A stretch of 64,000 nucleotides of DNA, from positions 2,272,501-2,336,500 of the forward strand of contig JAODUP010000032.1 in NCBI GenBank assembly GCA_025642065.1, given 5' to 3'. Below the pieces are notes generated by a model, which saw only the letters and a program-made list of their open reading frames with translations, made no database searches and was not told the DNA's origin. Below, piece after piece: positions 1 to 13,602 of the stretch (position 1 is the stretch's first letter; every line of letters starts with the position of its first letter). Source of the stretch: Paralvinella palmiformis (taxonomy: Eukaryota > Annelida > Polychaeta > Terebellida > Alvinellidae). A program made the position numbers and the translations under genes.

Positions 1-174
1 TGTTGCAACGATCACTGAAAGGGCGCTAGAATAGTGAATCGACAACAATGAATGCACCACGTGGAAACTCCTTCGGGAGATACATGTGTGGTAAGTAATG
101 CCGGATATGTATCATATTTGATTAAAGTGGGTTATTTGAAGGCTGAACTATACTCCTCAAATTTCTAATGTGTA

Positions 175-240
175 TCAGCAGGATTTGAAATCCAGCACCT
201 CCATTTAAATGCCTGCCGGCTCTACTATCTGAACCATCTT
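175..240 (-). repeat. tRNA-like SINE head fragment
   Basis: On the minus strand TGGTTCAGATAGTAGAGC resembles a box A, and GGATTTCAAATCC, 43 nt later, resembles a box B. The stems of a true tRNA are not formed, so this is a decayed SINE head and not a tRNA gene. Confidence 0.3.
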
Positions 241-1321
241 GTCTTCAGTACAACAATATAACAATTAGAAGCTGACGATAAGTGACAGTTGTTAATGCAT
301 AATTTCGCCATTTTTAGCGAATAACCTCGCTTTCGACATTCATTTCAGAACGGGTCATATCACGTGACATACAGCTGTAAACGCTACAAATCGGAAATGA
401 ATTGGTCACAGATCGGACAGTTCCGATAATATAAGCACATACCTGTATTTTAAATCTGATCCAAGTCTTTAATATTTGACAATTTATCGATATTTCTTGA
501 CTTTTGCGTACTCGTGGAGAGACAAAGGTGCGCATTTCGATATATCGCATATAACAAAGAGAGAGAGAGAGAGAGAGAGAGACGCGCGTACGAGCGCACA
601 CACGCAACCACACACATTTTCTTGTTCTGTATGGGGGGGGGGGGGAGCGAAGATGGGAGTATGACACCTCCGTGCGTGTTAATCTCATGTAATTATTTGT
701 TTGTCTGAGTATTCGCGCTCTTACATATATGCACGCATGTGTTGTGGGTTTTTGAAGAAAAAGTGGCTATTCGGGATACTCTGGTCCATGTTTAATCGAC
801 CAGATGTTGTAATCACAATTTATGGTTCTATACATCAGTGTCATTTCGCCGACTGCCAACACACAAGCACACACACACACACACAAGCACGCACACACAT
901 ACACACATACGCCCGCCACAAGCGCGCACACACAGACAGACAGAATCACAGACAGGCACAAAGCAAGACGCACGCACACGCACACATAAACAGACAGACA
1001 GACAGACACGCACGCACGCATACACACGCACGCATACACACGCACACACACATGCTCGCACACATACGCTCGCCTGCGCGTACGCATCAGCTTCTGTTCG
1101 ACCAATATTCATGATGTAAGAGACAACTTCTCGTTTTGTTTTCCGTTATATTTCTTTTCAGATAAAAGCCGACATAATTCTGTCTTCTTGTAATAAACGG
1201 CAAGCGGCCATGTTGTGAAGGTCTCTCAAACAATAACATTTATGATAAGATAACAGTAAACTAAACGTTATCAGTTAACAATAACTACAACACAATCGTA
1301 TTGTCAGTCAAAACGATAACG
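241..1321. repeat. Non-coding stretch with simple repeats
   Basis: It contains (GA)n at 556-582, a 13-G run near 632 and a long CA/CACG/CAGA-rich zone at 859-1065. Open frames here are produced by the low-complexity sequence on both strands. Nothing else is recognised. Confidence 0.8.
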
Positions 1322-1932
1322 GAACTGGCATCGGCGGCAACTGGCAGCAATCTGGAGCAAACACTCGACACAAATTGGCACCAATAACTAAACACTACAT
1401 TCTGGAACAAACACTCTACAAACACCGGAACAGTAGCCCAAATAACGAGACACCAAATTATGGAGCAAAGACTCTACAAGCACGGGAACCAGGAACGAGA
1501 CACCACAATCTGGAGCAAACACTCTACAAACAGTAGCCCCAATAACGAGACACCAAATTCTGGAACAAACACCCTACAGACACCGGAACCAGTAACGACA
1601 CACCACATTCTGGATCAAATATTCTACAAACACTGGAATCAGTAACGAGACACCGCATTCTGGAGCAAATACTCTACAAACAGTAGCCCCAATAACGAGA
1701 CACCAAATTCTGGAACAAACACCCTACAGACACCGGAACCAGCAAATACTCTACAAACGCCGGAACCCAATAACGAGACACCACAATCTGGAGAAGTCAC
1801 TCTACAAACACTGAAACTAAAAATAAGACATCATAATCTGGAGCAAACACTCTCTAAACCCTGAGACCATTAACAAGACACCATAATCTGGAGCAAACAC
1901 TCTACAAACACTGACAACAGTAACGAGACATG
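1322..1932. repeat. Minisatellite, about 50-bp unit, about 12 degenerate copies
   Basis: Units contain the recurring words AACGAGACACCA, TCTGGAGCAAACACTCTAC and AAACACCGGAACCAGT. Copy lengths vary between about 47 and 58 bp. One stretch (about 1500-1740) repeats as a larger block containing CAGTAGCCCC, indicating higher-order duplication. Confidence 0.85.
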
Positions 1933-2212
1933 GATTGTTCGTTAGTCGGAAAAGTCTGACGATAACTAGATAGTTCTGTAAGACTTCCGGATATTTTGTA
2001 ATACATTACTTGTGACGTTCGGGATATTAATTATGTCGATCATGGTGGCTCAATGTTAGTGTGTCATAGCCGAATACAAGATACCTAGTATTGAATCTAG
2101 GAAGTTACGGCAGGATCTGTCAAGTATCCTATATTATTATCAATTATATGGTTATAGCTGATAGCTGGAAAAACATGGAGGGGGGGGGGGGGTGTTAATG
2201 AAGATGTCTAAC

Positions 2213-2812
2213 ATAAAGTTCTTAGTCGTAACCAACTTGTTAGTTGTGTTAATCATAGCCAGGATGTTGGTTGTAACCAATCTGCTGCTAGATGTAGCCA
2301 ATGTGTTAATCATAGCCAGGATGCTAGTTGTAACCAATGTGCTGCTAGATGTAGCCAATGTGTTAATCATAGCCAGGATGTTAGTTGTAACCAATCTGCT
2401 GCTAGATGTAGCCAATGTGTTAATCATAGCCAGGATGCTAGTTGTAACCAATGTGCTGCTAGATGTAACCAATGTGTTAATCATAGCCAGGATGTTGGTT
2501 GTAACCAATCTGCTGCTAGATGTAGCCAATGTGTTAATCATAGCCAGGATGTTAGTTGTAACCAATCTGCTGCTAGATGTAGCCAATGTGTTAATCATAG
2601 CCAGGATGTTAGTTGTAACCAATGTGCTGCTAGATGTAACCAATGTGTTAATCATAGCCAGGATGTTACTTGTAACCAAAGTGCTTCTAGATGTAACCAC
2701 TGTGTTAATCATAGCCAGGATGTTACTTGTAACCAAAGTGCTGCTAGATGTAACCAATGTGTTAATCATAGCCAGGATGTTAGTTGTAACCAAAGCGTTA
2801 CTTGTAATCAAG
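2213..2812. repeat. Minisatellite, 57-bp unit, about 10 copies, open on both strands
   Basis: A contiguous 57-bp unit, itself built from three related subunits of about 19 bp (GTTAGTTGTAACCAATCTG, CTGCTAGATGTAGCCAATGTG-like, TTAATCATAGCCAGGAT). As 57 is a multiple of 3, frames of 217 codons (+) and 225 codons (-) stay open. These are repeat artefacts with no initiation or splice support. Confidence 0.9.
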
Positions 2813-3494
2813 ACTGTAAATAAGATCATTAAAAGTTACCAGTGATATTTACATCTTCTCGTGACATCATTAAAATAGATCCTGATAAATAATCTTCATA
2901 TCAGCGTCCAAACAATCCTGACATTTGATAAGAAACTTTGGGAATTGGGGCAGAACATCCCCCCCCCCCCTGCCCCACCCCCAATATAACATTGTTCACT
3001 TACGGATATCCAGACACACACACACACACGAATGAAAATGACAATATTTCGTGCTCATATTAGTCCATCCACTTTATTGCTAAAAAACTGAAATTTACTG
3101 AATGACGTCATATCCGTTGATACTGTTTTTACAGCACATTATAGGATTAGCATGGATATTTCACTGAAACAATTAACAATTTAGCGTAAATTAATTTTCT
3201 TTACGTTGATATAGAGACCCTTACCTGTTGTGTACGCTGATAACGTGTATCCTTATCGTTATAGGAATTCAAAATCCAAAACAAACTCCGTTTTGCCGTT
3301 AGATTTTCCTCAGATATGCACAGATATGATAAGATCCTTCTCGTTTTTTAAAATATTATTTGTAAAATAATCCTCCCAAGATGTCCTCATATATTCCTCT
3401 CGTATGATCCTCTGTCCTCAGAAGCCACTGCCAGGCTAGAGGGCGATCAGTGTGAAACTTAGTTCTAGCTAGATTCTGTTTACAACAGCTTTTA
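2813..3494. other. No gene recognised
   Basis: AT-rich single-copy-looking DNA with a C10 run near 2960 and a short (CA)n at about 3014-3029. No coding or RNA signal seen. Confidence 0.6.
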
Positions 3495-3963
3495 TTCGCC
3501 CGTCCGCTCGTCTGTCCGTCCGTCCGTTCGTCAGTCCGTCCGTCTGCCTGCTTAACCATCTGTTCGTTTGTCTTTCTGTCTTCAGGTCTATTTATCTGTC
3601 TGAAAATTAAGTATGTTTGTGTGTGTGTGCCGAGGGGGGGGTATGGGTGGGGGAGGGTATATGGGTGTGTGTGTGTGCGGGGGGGGTACGTTTGCGCGCA
3701 CTTGCGCGTGTTAATTATGCACGTTAAGTAACTAGAACGAGTAACCCAAAAGCTTGATTGCGATTCATCTGAATGAAGCTTTTTCCTGCTAAGAATGATA
3801 ATGTCTGAACGGTTACGCGTGCACGCGCGCGCACACACACACACACATACACACACACACACATACCATATTTTTTTTAAATTTTTTATTTGTATGTTTC
3901 TTCTCTTGTTCGGTAGTTTGTTTGTTTGTTTGTTTGTTTGTTTGTTTGTTTGTTTGTTTGTTG
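3495..3963. repeat. Simple repeat cluster
   Basis: Degenerate (GTCC/GTCT)n at 3495-3602, GT/G-rich runs at 3618-3690, CA/CG runs at 3818-3866, and (GTTT)12 at about 3915-3963. Derived open frames are not genes. Confidence 0.85.
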
Positions 3964-5940
3964 GGATTGTTTATATCATGTGCTCAGTATATTTAGAATT
4001 AATCGTGATACAGACAACAACCTATTGATTATGACCAGGTGTTGATAGTATTGACATGACCGTTGTTTACATGTGTATTCTATATTGGTGAATGATTAAA
4101 TATTCGAGAAATGAATGGCATACATACGATTCATGAAGACTGAAATATTATTGTGGTTTTTAGAAAATCTTTTTTATTTTTATTTTTAGACTTATCACTT
4201 GATTACTATTGTCCGAGCTAGCGACTACTTATAATATCAGCCAGAGCAATTCTTATCTTAACATTAACAAAATTAATTAAATAAAACAAGCAGATATTAT
4301 ACAGACATGTCAAGTTGATGTGTCATCTGACACTAATTGCTAATTATAACATAATTAGTTATTTTAGCCGAATACGAAATATTCCACATTTTATCAACAA
4401 TTTTTCTTTGTTCACTTTAGCTTAGGCTAGGATTAACACAATCTAACTATTTACCATCACTGTCACTCTGTCTGGTGGCAGAGTAGATGAGTTGATCCAG
4501 TATAAGGATCTCATCCGGAAGATACGGTTTTGAAATTTGTTACTCTCGTTAGAAGTTTGATCAACTTAATTCCTGTTGATATTTCATTCCTGTTCGAAAA
4601 TGATCTTACTTTATCTTAACTTCTTTGATATTAACTTATTTAGTCTCAGTCTGCATAATATTATCTATCTAGTCTATTCAAGCCTATCTCAGGATATCCA
4701 ATTTTATATAATATAATATAATATAATATAATATAATATAATCTTAGCTTAGTTTAAATCAGCTTAGCTTATTTATGACAATGCCAACGTCGGCAAAGAA
4801 TCAATATAAAAATGTGCGAAATAAAATTGTTCATCAAAACACTAATCAATGGACGCCATTTACGAACATTCAAGAAGACGAATAAGAACCCAACAGCCTT
4901 ATTTTATATAAAGGATTTAAAATTTGAGACGTCATTACTCCAATCAACCCCAAAAAGGTGACATGTTAATCGATTCCATTAAGACGATTATACTTTTGAT
5001 GACTTCATCAGTATATTCTATATTACTGTTATTGTTATACTGCATCCATTCTATTTTCCGTTATTACAAATCATACAGGCACTACATGATATCCTTATAA
5101 AAATTTACATAATACATTGTTCTATTTTCCCATAAAGATTTGTGAGCATAATTTGTTTATCTATTGTTTTCCATGTATCGCCATTGTTAAGATGGCAATA
5201 TTTATAATTACACGTACACATTTATTATATGATTGCATTTATAAACAAAATATCGTAAGTCATGTTTTAACTGTAAAACTAAATATCGTGTCGTTTATTT
5301 GTTGTTTTTTTCAAACATTTCTGTACGTTTACATAAAATTTTGTACCTATAATTAGTAAGAAATTCCACTTAGATTTTTAAATACCCGATTACATCGCTC
5401 CCATGATGCCTTTCATTCGTCAGCGACATTTAAAAACGTCTTTGTTACTCGACGCCTCGAAGTAAAACCAAATTGCACTACAAGAAAAAGGCGGAAATTC
5501 CCACAATTGATTAAAAGAAGACTATTAACCGAAGCAAATGGAAGTGAATCGTAGTATATTTTTCATCCACGATTTAAATACGTTACTCTGGATCAAGCTG
5601 TTCCGGTTCTGTATGGGATGTGAGATCCTGTAAAATAATACCAGATAAATCTCCTATAAAGATGACCTTAGTTATGGATGACTACCGAGGGACACGGCTG
5701 ACTCGGAGATCTTTATGGTGGCTACCACCGGAATTCAGATTCCCGTGCATCGCTTCTAAATATAGACATATTATAGAGATATAGCGAAAATGTATTAAAC
5801 CCGCAGAGACTTACACCAGGTCTAGCTCTATGTACTCCGACTTCTGTCACGAAGTAAGAAGAAGAATTTCCAATTCGAATTAGCTAAAATTTCCAACCTA
5901 CTGTCCCCAAACGACTTGGTTTTAACTAATATAAAGGGCG
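3964..5940. other. AT-rich region without recognised gene
   Basis: Contains a perfect pentanucleotide run (TATAA)n at about 4705-4742. No conserved coding segment was seen; the short frame at 5117-5356 has AT-rich random composition. Confidence 0.6.
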
Positions 5941-6012
5941 TTCGTATAGCACAGAAGTTAGGGCGCTGCATTGAAAACCTCCAGGCTATGGGTTAAATCG
6001 AACCAAGCCATC
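5941..6012 (+). repeat. tRNA-like SINE head, diverged
   Basis: GTATAGCACAGAAGTTAGGGCGC resembles the box A region and TGGGTTAAATCGAACC the box B region at tRNA-like spacing. The downstream ATGTTTCATTCGGGAGACGC recalls the body of the SINE family at 49150-49335. Decayed. Confidence 0.35.
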
Positions 6013-6336
6013 TGTTTGTGTGGGATGTTTCATTCGGGAGACGCCTTTCACCTTTATGTCCGAACTATGATCATCGCTGATATTACACAAAACAATTAGT
6101 CACTCACCATAACTGAAATGGTTTATATAAATATTAACGTAAATAAAATTTAATAAATCACCGTCAAATAATTTTTATTATAAAATTTGCAAATGACAAC
6201 AATAAGAAAAGGACATTCTGCAGATTAGCATTCCATATATTATTATTACTATTATTATTATTTTTTATTAGTAGTGGTAGCTTCTCATAGTCAGGAATAA
6301 CATATTAACTAAATGAATTAATGAACAAATGAATGC

Positions 6337-6572
6337 TCACTCACTCACTCACTCACTCACTCACTCACTCACTCACTCACTCACTCACTCACTCACTCAC
6401 TCACTCACTCACTCACTCACTCACTCACTCACTCACTCACTCACTCACTCACTCACTCACTCACTCACTCACTCACTCACTCACTCACTCACTCACTCAC
6501 TCACTCACTCACTCACTCACTCAATCACTCACTCAATCACTCACTCAATCACTCACTTACTCACTCACTATG
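6337..6572. repeat. (CTCA)n tetranucleotide array, about 230 bp
   Basis: Essentially perfect CTCA repeats over about 190 bp, then a 3' section with regularly spaced CTCAATCA variants. It encodes HSLT-type repeats in three frames and is not a gene. Confidence 0.95.
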
Positions 6573-7485
6573 TGCCACATCATATCAATAAGGTGTTTAG
6601 ATAAAGTTGTTTACACTCAAGTTAATTAACGCCGAAGTTAAATGGTACTCGTTGTTTATTCTCGCTTATACATCTCCATGGTAACGCTTCTTATTGTTGA
6701 CATCAGTTTATTACGACAAACGCCTACCATTTCCTTTCCAAATCTCCGGAAACTTGCTGCCAAACAAATGAACGTGGTACGAGATCCGAGAACTGATCAA
6801 TCAAAATCCGGAACTAATTAGCGCTAATTAAATATTATAATTAAAACTATCAAAAGGATGACTCCGAATTTGAAATATTTCGTGCTAACAATGTGGTCTT
6901 CTATCCAGAATGGTTCTTCTCCTGTCCAAAAGATCATCACATACCACAATAAGCGCTACGAGCCTTGTCATTGTGACGTCACTTCCGTTCTAGGTGGCAG
7001 TCTCAGTAAGGATGTTGTTTACGTATAACTGACGTCACGTGTTGATCGCGAAGCAGGTAATCAATATGAATTTGTCAGATGTGTCCCCCCCTTTCTGTTT
7101 CTTGTAGCTATCGACGACTAAATTAATTCGTTTCTTTCAATTAGGATTCTTCTCCAAGTCGCCCTCATCAGTGTCTGCCTCCAACCGGAAGTAACGGCTC
7201 TCGGATTGGCACGACTGCCAACATAGTGTCATCGTTGTGACCTTGACCCCGACAGGCACGCGCATATAAATAGGATTGTTGATGGAATGATGGAGTTGGT
7301 ATATATGCCTACTAACGTTGTCGTATCTGGTCATCTGGAGACAGGTCATGAAGACGGTGTATCATAAATAGTTATATTACTTGTGGTGTTTTAAATTATT
7401 TTATAACAAAGTCATTTAATGTGTCTTTGCCACTCTACCGTTTACCCTCTTAATATCTACTCTCGCTGGAATGCGGTGAAATATA
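6573..7485. other. No gene recognised
   Basis: Mixed-composition non-coding DNA with several TGACGTCA-like palindromes (for example near 6975 and 7030). No coding segment could be supported. Confidence 0.5.
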
Positions 7486-7865
7486 GATGGATAGACAGAT
7501 AGATAAGGAGATAGATAGATGTATATTTACTACCAGGAGCCACTCAAAGGCGCTGTACAAATAATATGTAATATAATAACACCCCAAATAATATGTCTGT
7601 AAAAACCCTGTAAGTGATTTAAAAGATAACAATTATTTATCTGTGAAAGTGACCTTGACCAGGTATATTTTTAGAACAGATTAAGAGACGACGCATTTCT
7701 AATATCTGCCGGCAACTTATTCCACAAAGTGAGGGCTGCATCACTAAACGCACAATCACCATATGACTTGAGCCGAGACACTGGCACCTGCAATAGTATC
7801 TGACTGGATGACCTGAGTTTTCGGGATGACTTTCTAATGGACACCAGTTAACGTGTACACAAAGT
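7486..7865 (-). mobile_element. LINE 3' end (CR1/L2-like RT C-terminus), degenerate
   Basis: Read on the minus strand, 7830-7650 encodes LRSSSQILLQVPVSRLKSYG, DCAFSDAALTLWNKLPADIR and NASSLNLF, then a stop. This is the classic C-terminal end of CR1/L2-type LINE reverse transcriptases (CAFS.AA..LWN.LP..IR.A.SL..F). The 3' tail runs through AGCGCCTTTGAGTGGCTCC to an (ATCT)n run at about 7486-7515. It is a 5'-truncated relic homologous to 46305-46715. Confidence 0.8.
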
Positions 7866-8075
7866 TTTCAATACTTCTAGAACCATGTGACGACTTATCG
7901 AAAGATATATATTTTTTATGGCGAAGAAAGTTTTGCAAACGTGGCTCCTAAAACAAAAATTAGCTGATGTTAGGGATTATTTGTCAAATATTTATCGGGA
8001 CTAAACAAAGGAATCACTCACTTAATTTGAAATTATTTACAGAATTTTTCTAAACTCTTCGCAGGCCAACTTATT

Positions 8076-8152
8076 GTTCAATGTCCTTCACCCAAGTTCA
8101 ATGTCCTTCACCCTAGTTCAATGTTCTTCACCCCGGTTCAACGTCCTTGACT
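8076..8152. repeat. 20-bp minisatellite, about 4 copies
   Basis: The unit GTTCAATGTCCTTCACCCAA is repeated nearly four times, the last copy diverged. Confidence 0.8.
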
Positions 8153-8937
8153 GTTCATCGGATTGTTTTGTATATTTGATGGCGTTCTTTGTTAATCTCC
8201 AAATTTAATCGTTAAATCTTAACGACAACACAACATGTTAATACTTTCTAGTGATTATCTGTCAAATCCAGATCATACACGTCCAATTTTACTAATAAGA
8301 ATCCGGTTCGCGGGATGTACCTTGACGACTAATGTTCCTCCGTTCTTGTGAATTATGTGGATCACGTGCCGGAAGTCATGTGCCCATATTCAAGCATGTA
8401 TCTACATCATTTTAGACCTATTAATGAGAACTAAAAACTTGGAAACATCACGCCTCCAGGAAGAGATGTGCATAATGGGAGGGGATAGTGTCTTAATGTT
8501 GGGGATACGATTTGTTCCGGGCCGATGGTTCAGCTTCTCTTTCATCGTGGAGTTTAGTAATGCCGCATCATGACTGACTGTTGACGTCATCGCGTCTCGG
8601 CGAGGGCATCGTGCCCTAGTCAGTTAGTAAGTAAGATGGCTTCTTCATTATGCGATAAGTATGTGTTTTATGAGATACTGAAACAAACGCTGCTGCATAA
8701 GCGAAAGTAGTTGTGTTAATTAACGATATAATGCTAATACGGGTAGGAATGTTTGTGCTTTGATTTTTAGAAATAAAGGGTCTCTATATGTGAGCGTGCG
8801 TGCGTTTGTGTGCGTGTATGTGTATAGGGGTTCGCGCGCGCGCACGACTTTATAGTTCCCCTGATATTTGTCTAGGCCTATGGAACCTCTCCATTATAAT
8901 ATATAATATTACAGCAGGAATGTCCGATAGATTGATG
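8153..8937. other. No gene recognised
   Basis: Mixed sequence with short open frames on both strands at 8355-8590. A GT/GC simple stretch lies at 8791-8845. Confidence 0.5.
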
Positions 8938-9100
8938 ACGTATCGACGACAGGATGCTGGTCAATATTTAATCCTTTCAGACAAAATTAATGATTACAAG
9001 ATGGATCTCTTGTGTTGATAAGACATTCACGCAAAATAGCTGCCATCTGGTGATGTGATCAATCCGGTTGTGGTCACATGATCGGATGTAGAGATGGATC
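8938..9100 (+). repeat. Dispersed repeat, copy 1 (partner 22548-22708 inverted)
   Basis: Shares ATATTTAATCCTTTCAGACA, CACAAAATGGCTG-like and ATCGGATGTAGAGATGGA segments with the reverse complement of 22548-22708, at roughly 80% identity by eye. Type unknown; no coding potential. Confidence 0.75.
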
Positions 9101-9707
9101 AGTTCCCTTCTAGTCCTTCGCCTGACCGTATTTCTGGATAATTCTAGATGAAGAACGGCCCTCTATTCCAATCCGTTAATGCTCCCGGATTACTTTTTTA
9201 TCTACAGTTTAGTGATACCGTGATCTTTGACCTGTTCAATTAACAATATTCCAAAACAATTTTTATGATGTGAGAGAAACAACCCTTATCGTGCCATTTG
9301 GGTGTCTATGTATCCATATGCATGTGATTGTATCCGTATCAGAGTTCGTGTATATATGTAACTTCTCATGATAAAAATGGCTATATACAAAACTTGACGC
9401 GACATGTTATCCGATTTTTCGTTTTTTATTCACATTAATGGTCAATATAATTACAAATGCTAATATTATTAACACTTTGTTATTGACAAAGATATTACCG
9501 AGAATCATAAAATATCTGGAATGTGACTAACTCTACAGTTTTATGTCTTGTTAATTCTTTCGGATATAATTAGTTAGGCAAACGTATTTAATGATAAGAG
9601 AAGGGGGAGTATTTACAAATAAGTATTCTCTCATGTTTACCCTGATGTTTGTTGAACTGTGAATGAAAAACCGTGGAATGTAAATAGCTTCTAACACACG
9701 CGCGCGG
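9101..9707. other. No gene recognised
   Basis: AT-rich non-coding sequence. A frame at 9551-9745 (-) runs into the next repeat and has no family resemblance. Confidence 0.5.
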
Positions 9708-9888
9708 AAACTTCTCAAAATGGCGGGATCGTACACAAAAGTCACGTTATAGGAAAGACTGTATCACGTGATAAACATCTACTACAACGATATTGACTTT
9801 ATTCGAAACTATTGTCGCCATTTGTTCTGCTAATTCTGGTAAAGGGTTAGAATGATTGAATATTAGTAGGTATTATTTTGGCGCTGGA
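9708..9888 (-). repeat. 183-bp dispersed repeat, copy 1 (partner 14358-14540 inverted)
   Basis: Nearly identical to the reverse complement of 14358-14540 over about 180 bp, including ATGGCGGGATCGTACACAAA and CGACAATAGTTTCGAATAAA (read minus). Both copies have AC/GT-rich sequence beyond the GGCGCTGGA side. Confidence 0.85.
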
Positions 9889-9894
9889 TAAACA

Positions 9895-9970
9895 TCCACA
9901 CGCGCGCATATACACACACACACACATACATACACACACACACATACCCCACCCGTGCACAAATGCACAC

Positions 9971-10069
<99 letters not shown>

Positions 10070-10072
10070 TGC
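9895..10072. repeat. (AC)n (TA)n (GTT)n compound microsatellite
   Basis: Interrupted AC repeats at 9897-9970, perfect (AC)n at 9971-10020, (TA)n at 10022-10058, then (GTT)4. Confidence 0.95.
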
Positions 10073-11506
10073 TGATTGTAACAACCCAGTAGAAACTCCT
10101 ATTCTTGTTTTATTTGTGTTCGGCGAATAGTCACTTCAAATGTGTTGGTTTCTGAACCGGAATGAAGGTAAGCGTGCATTGAATTTGTAATTAAGAATCT
10201 AATTACCATCATGTTACTACTAACATGGTCAATCACTTCATGGTTTGGTTAATATGACTTTAATTAAATCTTTTTAAAGTTTCCTTCACTGCGGAGAAGC
10301 AAGTGCTCTCGAAGGTAATTAAATTACTCTGTTATGGAGAAACATTGTTATCAAGCATGACATGTTTTGTGTACTCTGCTGTATTGACAAACATCGTAGA
10401 AGACTAACACAATTAACAAATAACATATCAAAACAAATTTCAAACAGGTATCAATTGAATAAATGGCCTGAAACACACCAATAATTAACTATGCATTACG
10501 AAAGAGGAAATAATTAATAAATATATATGATAAGAGAAATAAATAATAATAATAATAATAATAATATTCCCGAGTAGATATTACTTTTGGTGTTTTTAAT
10601 TTCTTGTTTGATATAAATATACTCAAGTTTAGTTTGTTCTAGAGATGAGAAAGCGCGGTCAACTGGGGTTGCCTGAGAAGAACCAGTGATCCAGATCAAA
10701 GCCTTCTAGGAACCTTGTATTCCACGAGCAAGTGTCGGATACACTTAGGATCAGACAAAAATTGGTAGACTGGCACGAAAACATCGAAATATCGGATCTA
10801 ACAGGCAATAGCAAAATTACGACCTTATTTCTGTAATCCTGGAACCCTTCTTCGCTAGGCTCGCGGGCCAATTAGCATTATTTTGTTGTAGTTCGGCTAA
10901 AGCGGATCCTTATATTGCACTCCATAAGTCCGTGTAGTAGTCTTCAATCTGGTTGACCTATTGTAGGTCTATTTACTTGGCTAAATACTGATAAATGTTA
11001 TAGATCGGAGACGTTCACAGACACCAACAACTGTCATACCTGTATAGTATGACATTTTACTCAAAGGGTGATTGATATGAATGATCCCGGCTTTGGTGGA
11101 CTTTAGCTTCTGGTTGTTGCTGTTCCGGGACATCCTTTAGAGGATGTCGTGTAGACATCACGTATACATCGGTAAGTGATATATAATCTCTGGATTTTGC
11201 TAACGTCTAGTGTCGTCATCCAACCCATGCAATTCCAGACCAAATAATCCGAATAAGTGACGAGGTGGAAGTCCTAATCCTAAAAACGACAACCGTCTCA
11301 ACACGGCATCATGGAGTATGTTAACAATCACATTAAATAAATAAATATGATGTTTCTTTGAGTTAAATTTAATACATAATGTGTCACATAAAATTGTCAA
11401 CAAATTTGTTTATTTTTTTTACATTTGCAACATTTATTATCTAATTGTGTTCTTTACTCGTTTATATGTTAAATGATCTATGAGTTTTCGCACACCTTCT
11501 GTAATT
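10073..11506. other. No gene recognised
   Basis: Contains (AAT)n at 10543-10566 and a perfect hairpin GACATCCT-TTAG-AGGATGTC at 11129-11148. Minus-strand frames at 10514-10871 and 11200-11403 show no recognisable family. Confidence 0.5.
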
Positions 11507-11597
11507 AGTGCTAATGGGAGTCGAACTCGGGACTTCTGAATATGTTTCAATTCTAGCAATTCATGTAGCACACTACCGCACAACCACATTAGAGTAA
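11507..11597 (-). repeat. tRNA-like SINE head
   Basis: The minus strand reads TGTGGTTGTGCGGTAGTGTG (box A-like), then CCCGAGTTCGACTCCCAT (box B-like) at a larger than normal tRNA distance. Probably a SINE relic; a functional tRNA is unlikely because the arms do not pair. Confidence 0.4.
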
Positions 11598-12269
11598 TTA
11601 GACGAACGGCGACCAGATTCTATTCAATGACGCTAAAACGTCTTATGACACATGACACCTCCCCGTAACTAATGGTGTCAAACTTTAGACACCTGGCATC
11701 CGAGAGCTGATTAGTATGGCGATAGCACGAAGGTATTATACTGGTCGGTTCGACACCAATTCCTCGAATGATGAAGAGCCCCGCCTGATAAACCCGTTGT
11801 AAGCCGTTTTTACAACAGGTCTCATTAGAGAAGTAGGAGTCTCTCATTAACCCGCACAAAGATCGATAGATGGCTGTTTTCATCACCAGAAGCTACTTGA
11901 CACTAGACATGTAGCAATGGAAAATGGAAAACAACCACACATACTCTACAGTATAGCCTCCGATCGATCGAAATCACGTGAACTGGTTACTTCTACTGGC
12001 TCTGGTCGTCTTACGGAGATGATGTATATTTTTTGTTGGTTTGTCTTCTTTATTTGATCCTCCGGGATTAATCCCTACAAACACCGGCATCCCATAGTCC
12101 TATGTACAGCCGTAATCCAGGTAGTTGTTGATACTTTTGGTTAATTCTGTCAAATATGTCAATTTCTGGATATAAACAACAGACTTCAGATATAATGAGC
12201 TAATCTCGACAATGTTCATTTGTGTGTACGTGTATGTACGCCGGTGTGTGTGTGTGTGTGTGTGATAAT
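11598..12269. other. No gene recognised
   Basis: An 88-codon frame at 11620-11886 (-) has no recognisable family. A GT run at 12245-12264 abuts the next SINE tail. Confidence 0.5.
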
Positions 12270-12430
12270 TATTGATGTTTTACGGCCACTTTCTGTACAC
12301 GTTAGATTAAATGGGCCGAGCGACCTCCAAAGGTAATAAAGCGAAGTCAAAGATGAAACAGCCTTCAGATATGCCCATGCAGAGATTCGAAATCAGGTGG
12401 TAGTGCTGTGGTCCAACGCACTATCAACTA

Positions 12431-12432
<2 letters not shown>
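12270..12432 (-). mobile_element. SINE family S2, minus copy
   Basis: The reverse complement carries the S2 body GGGCATATCTGAAGGCTGTT, TTACCTTTGGAGGTCGCTCG, AAGTGGCCGTAAAACATCAA and a tRNA-like head with TTCGAATC. It matches the full copy at 49150-49335. Confidence 0.8.
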
Positions 12433-12508
<76 letters not shown>

Positions 12509-12529
12509 CTCTCTCTCTCTGTGTTTGTG

Positions 12530-12570
<41 letters not shown>

Positions 12571-12571
12571 T
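12433..12571. repeat. (TA)n (GT)n compound microsatellite
   Basis: (TA)n at 12434-12481, then (GT)n at 12482-12570 interrupted by CTCTCTCT and TTT steps. Confidence 0.95.

Positions 12572-13602
<1,031 letters not shown>

Noticed and set aside
2152..2845. Long open frames of 217 and 225 codons on opposite strands
   Set aside because: Both arise from a 57-bp (3n) minisatellite; no start context, splice site or protein family.
5117..5356. 79-codon hydrophobic frame
   Set aside because: Phe/Ile/Tyr-rich composition expected from AT-rich non-coding DNA.
6329..6629. SLTH repeat proteins of 91-98 codons
   Set aside because: Open in three frames because the DNA is (CTCA)n.
11620..11886. 88-codon minus frame
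   Set aside because: No recognisable domain, and a short frame of this size is expected by chance.
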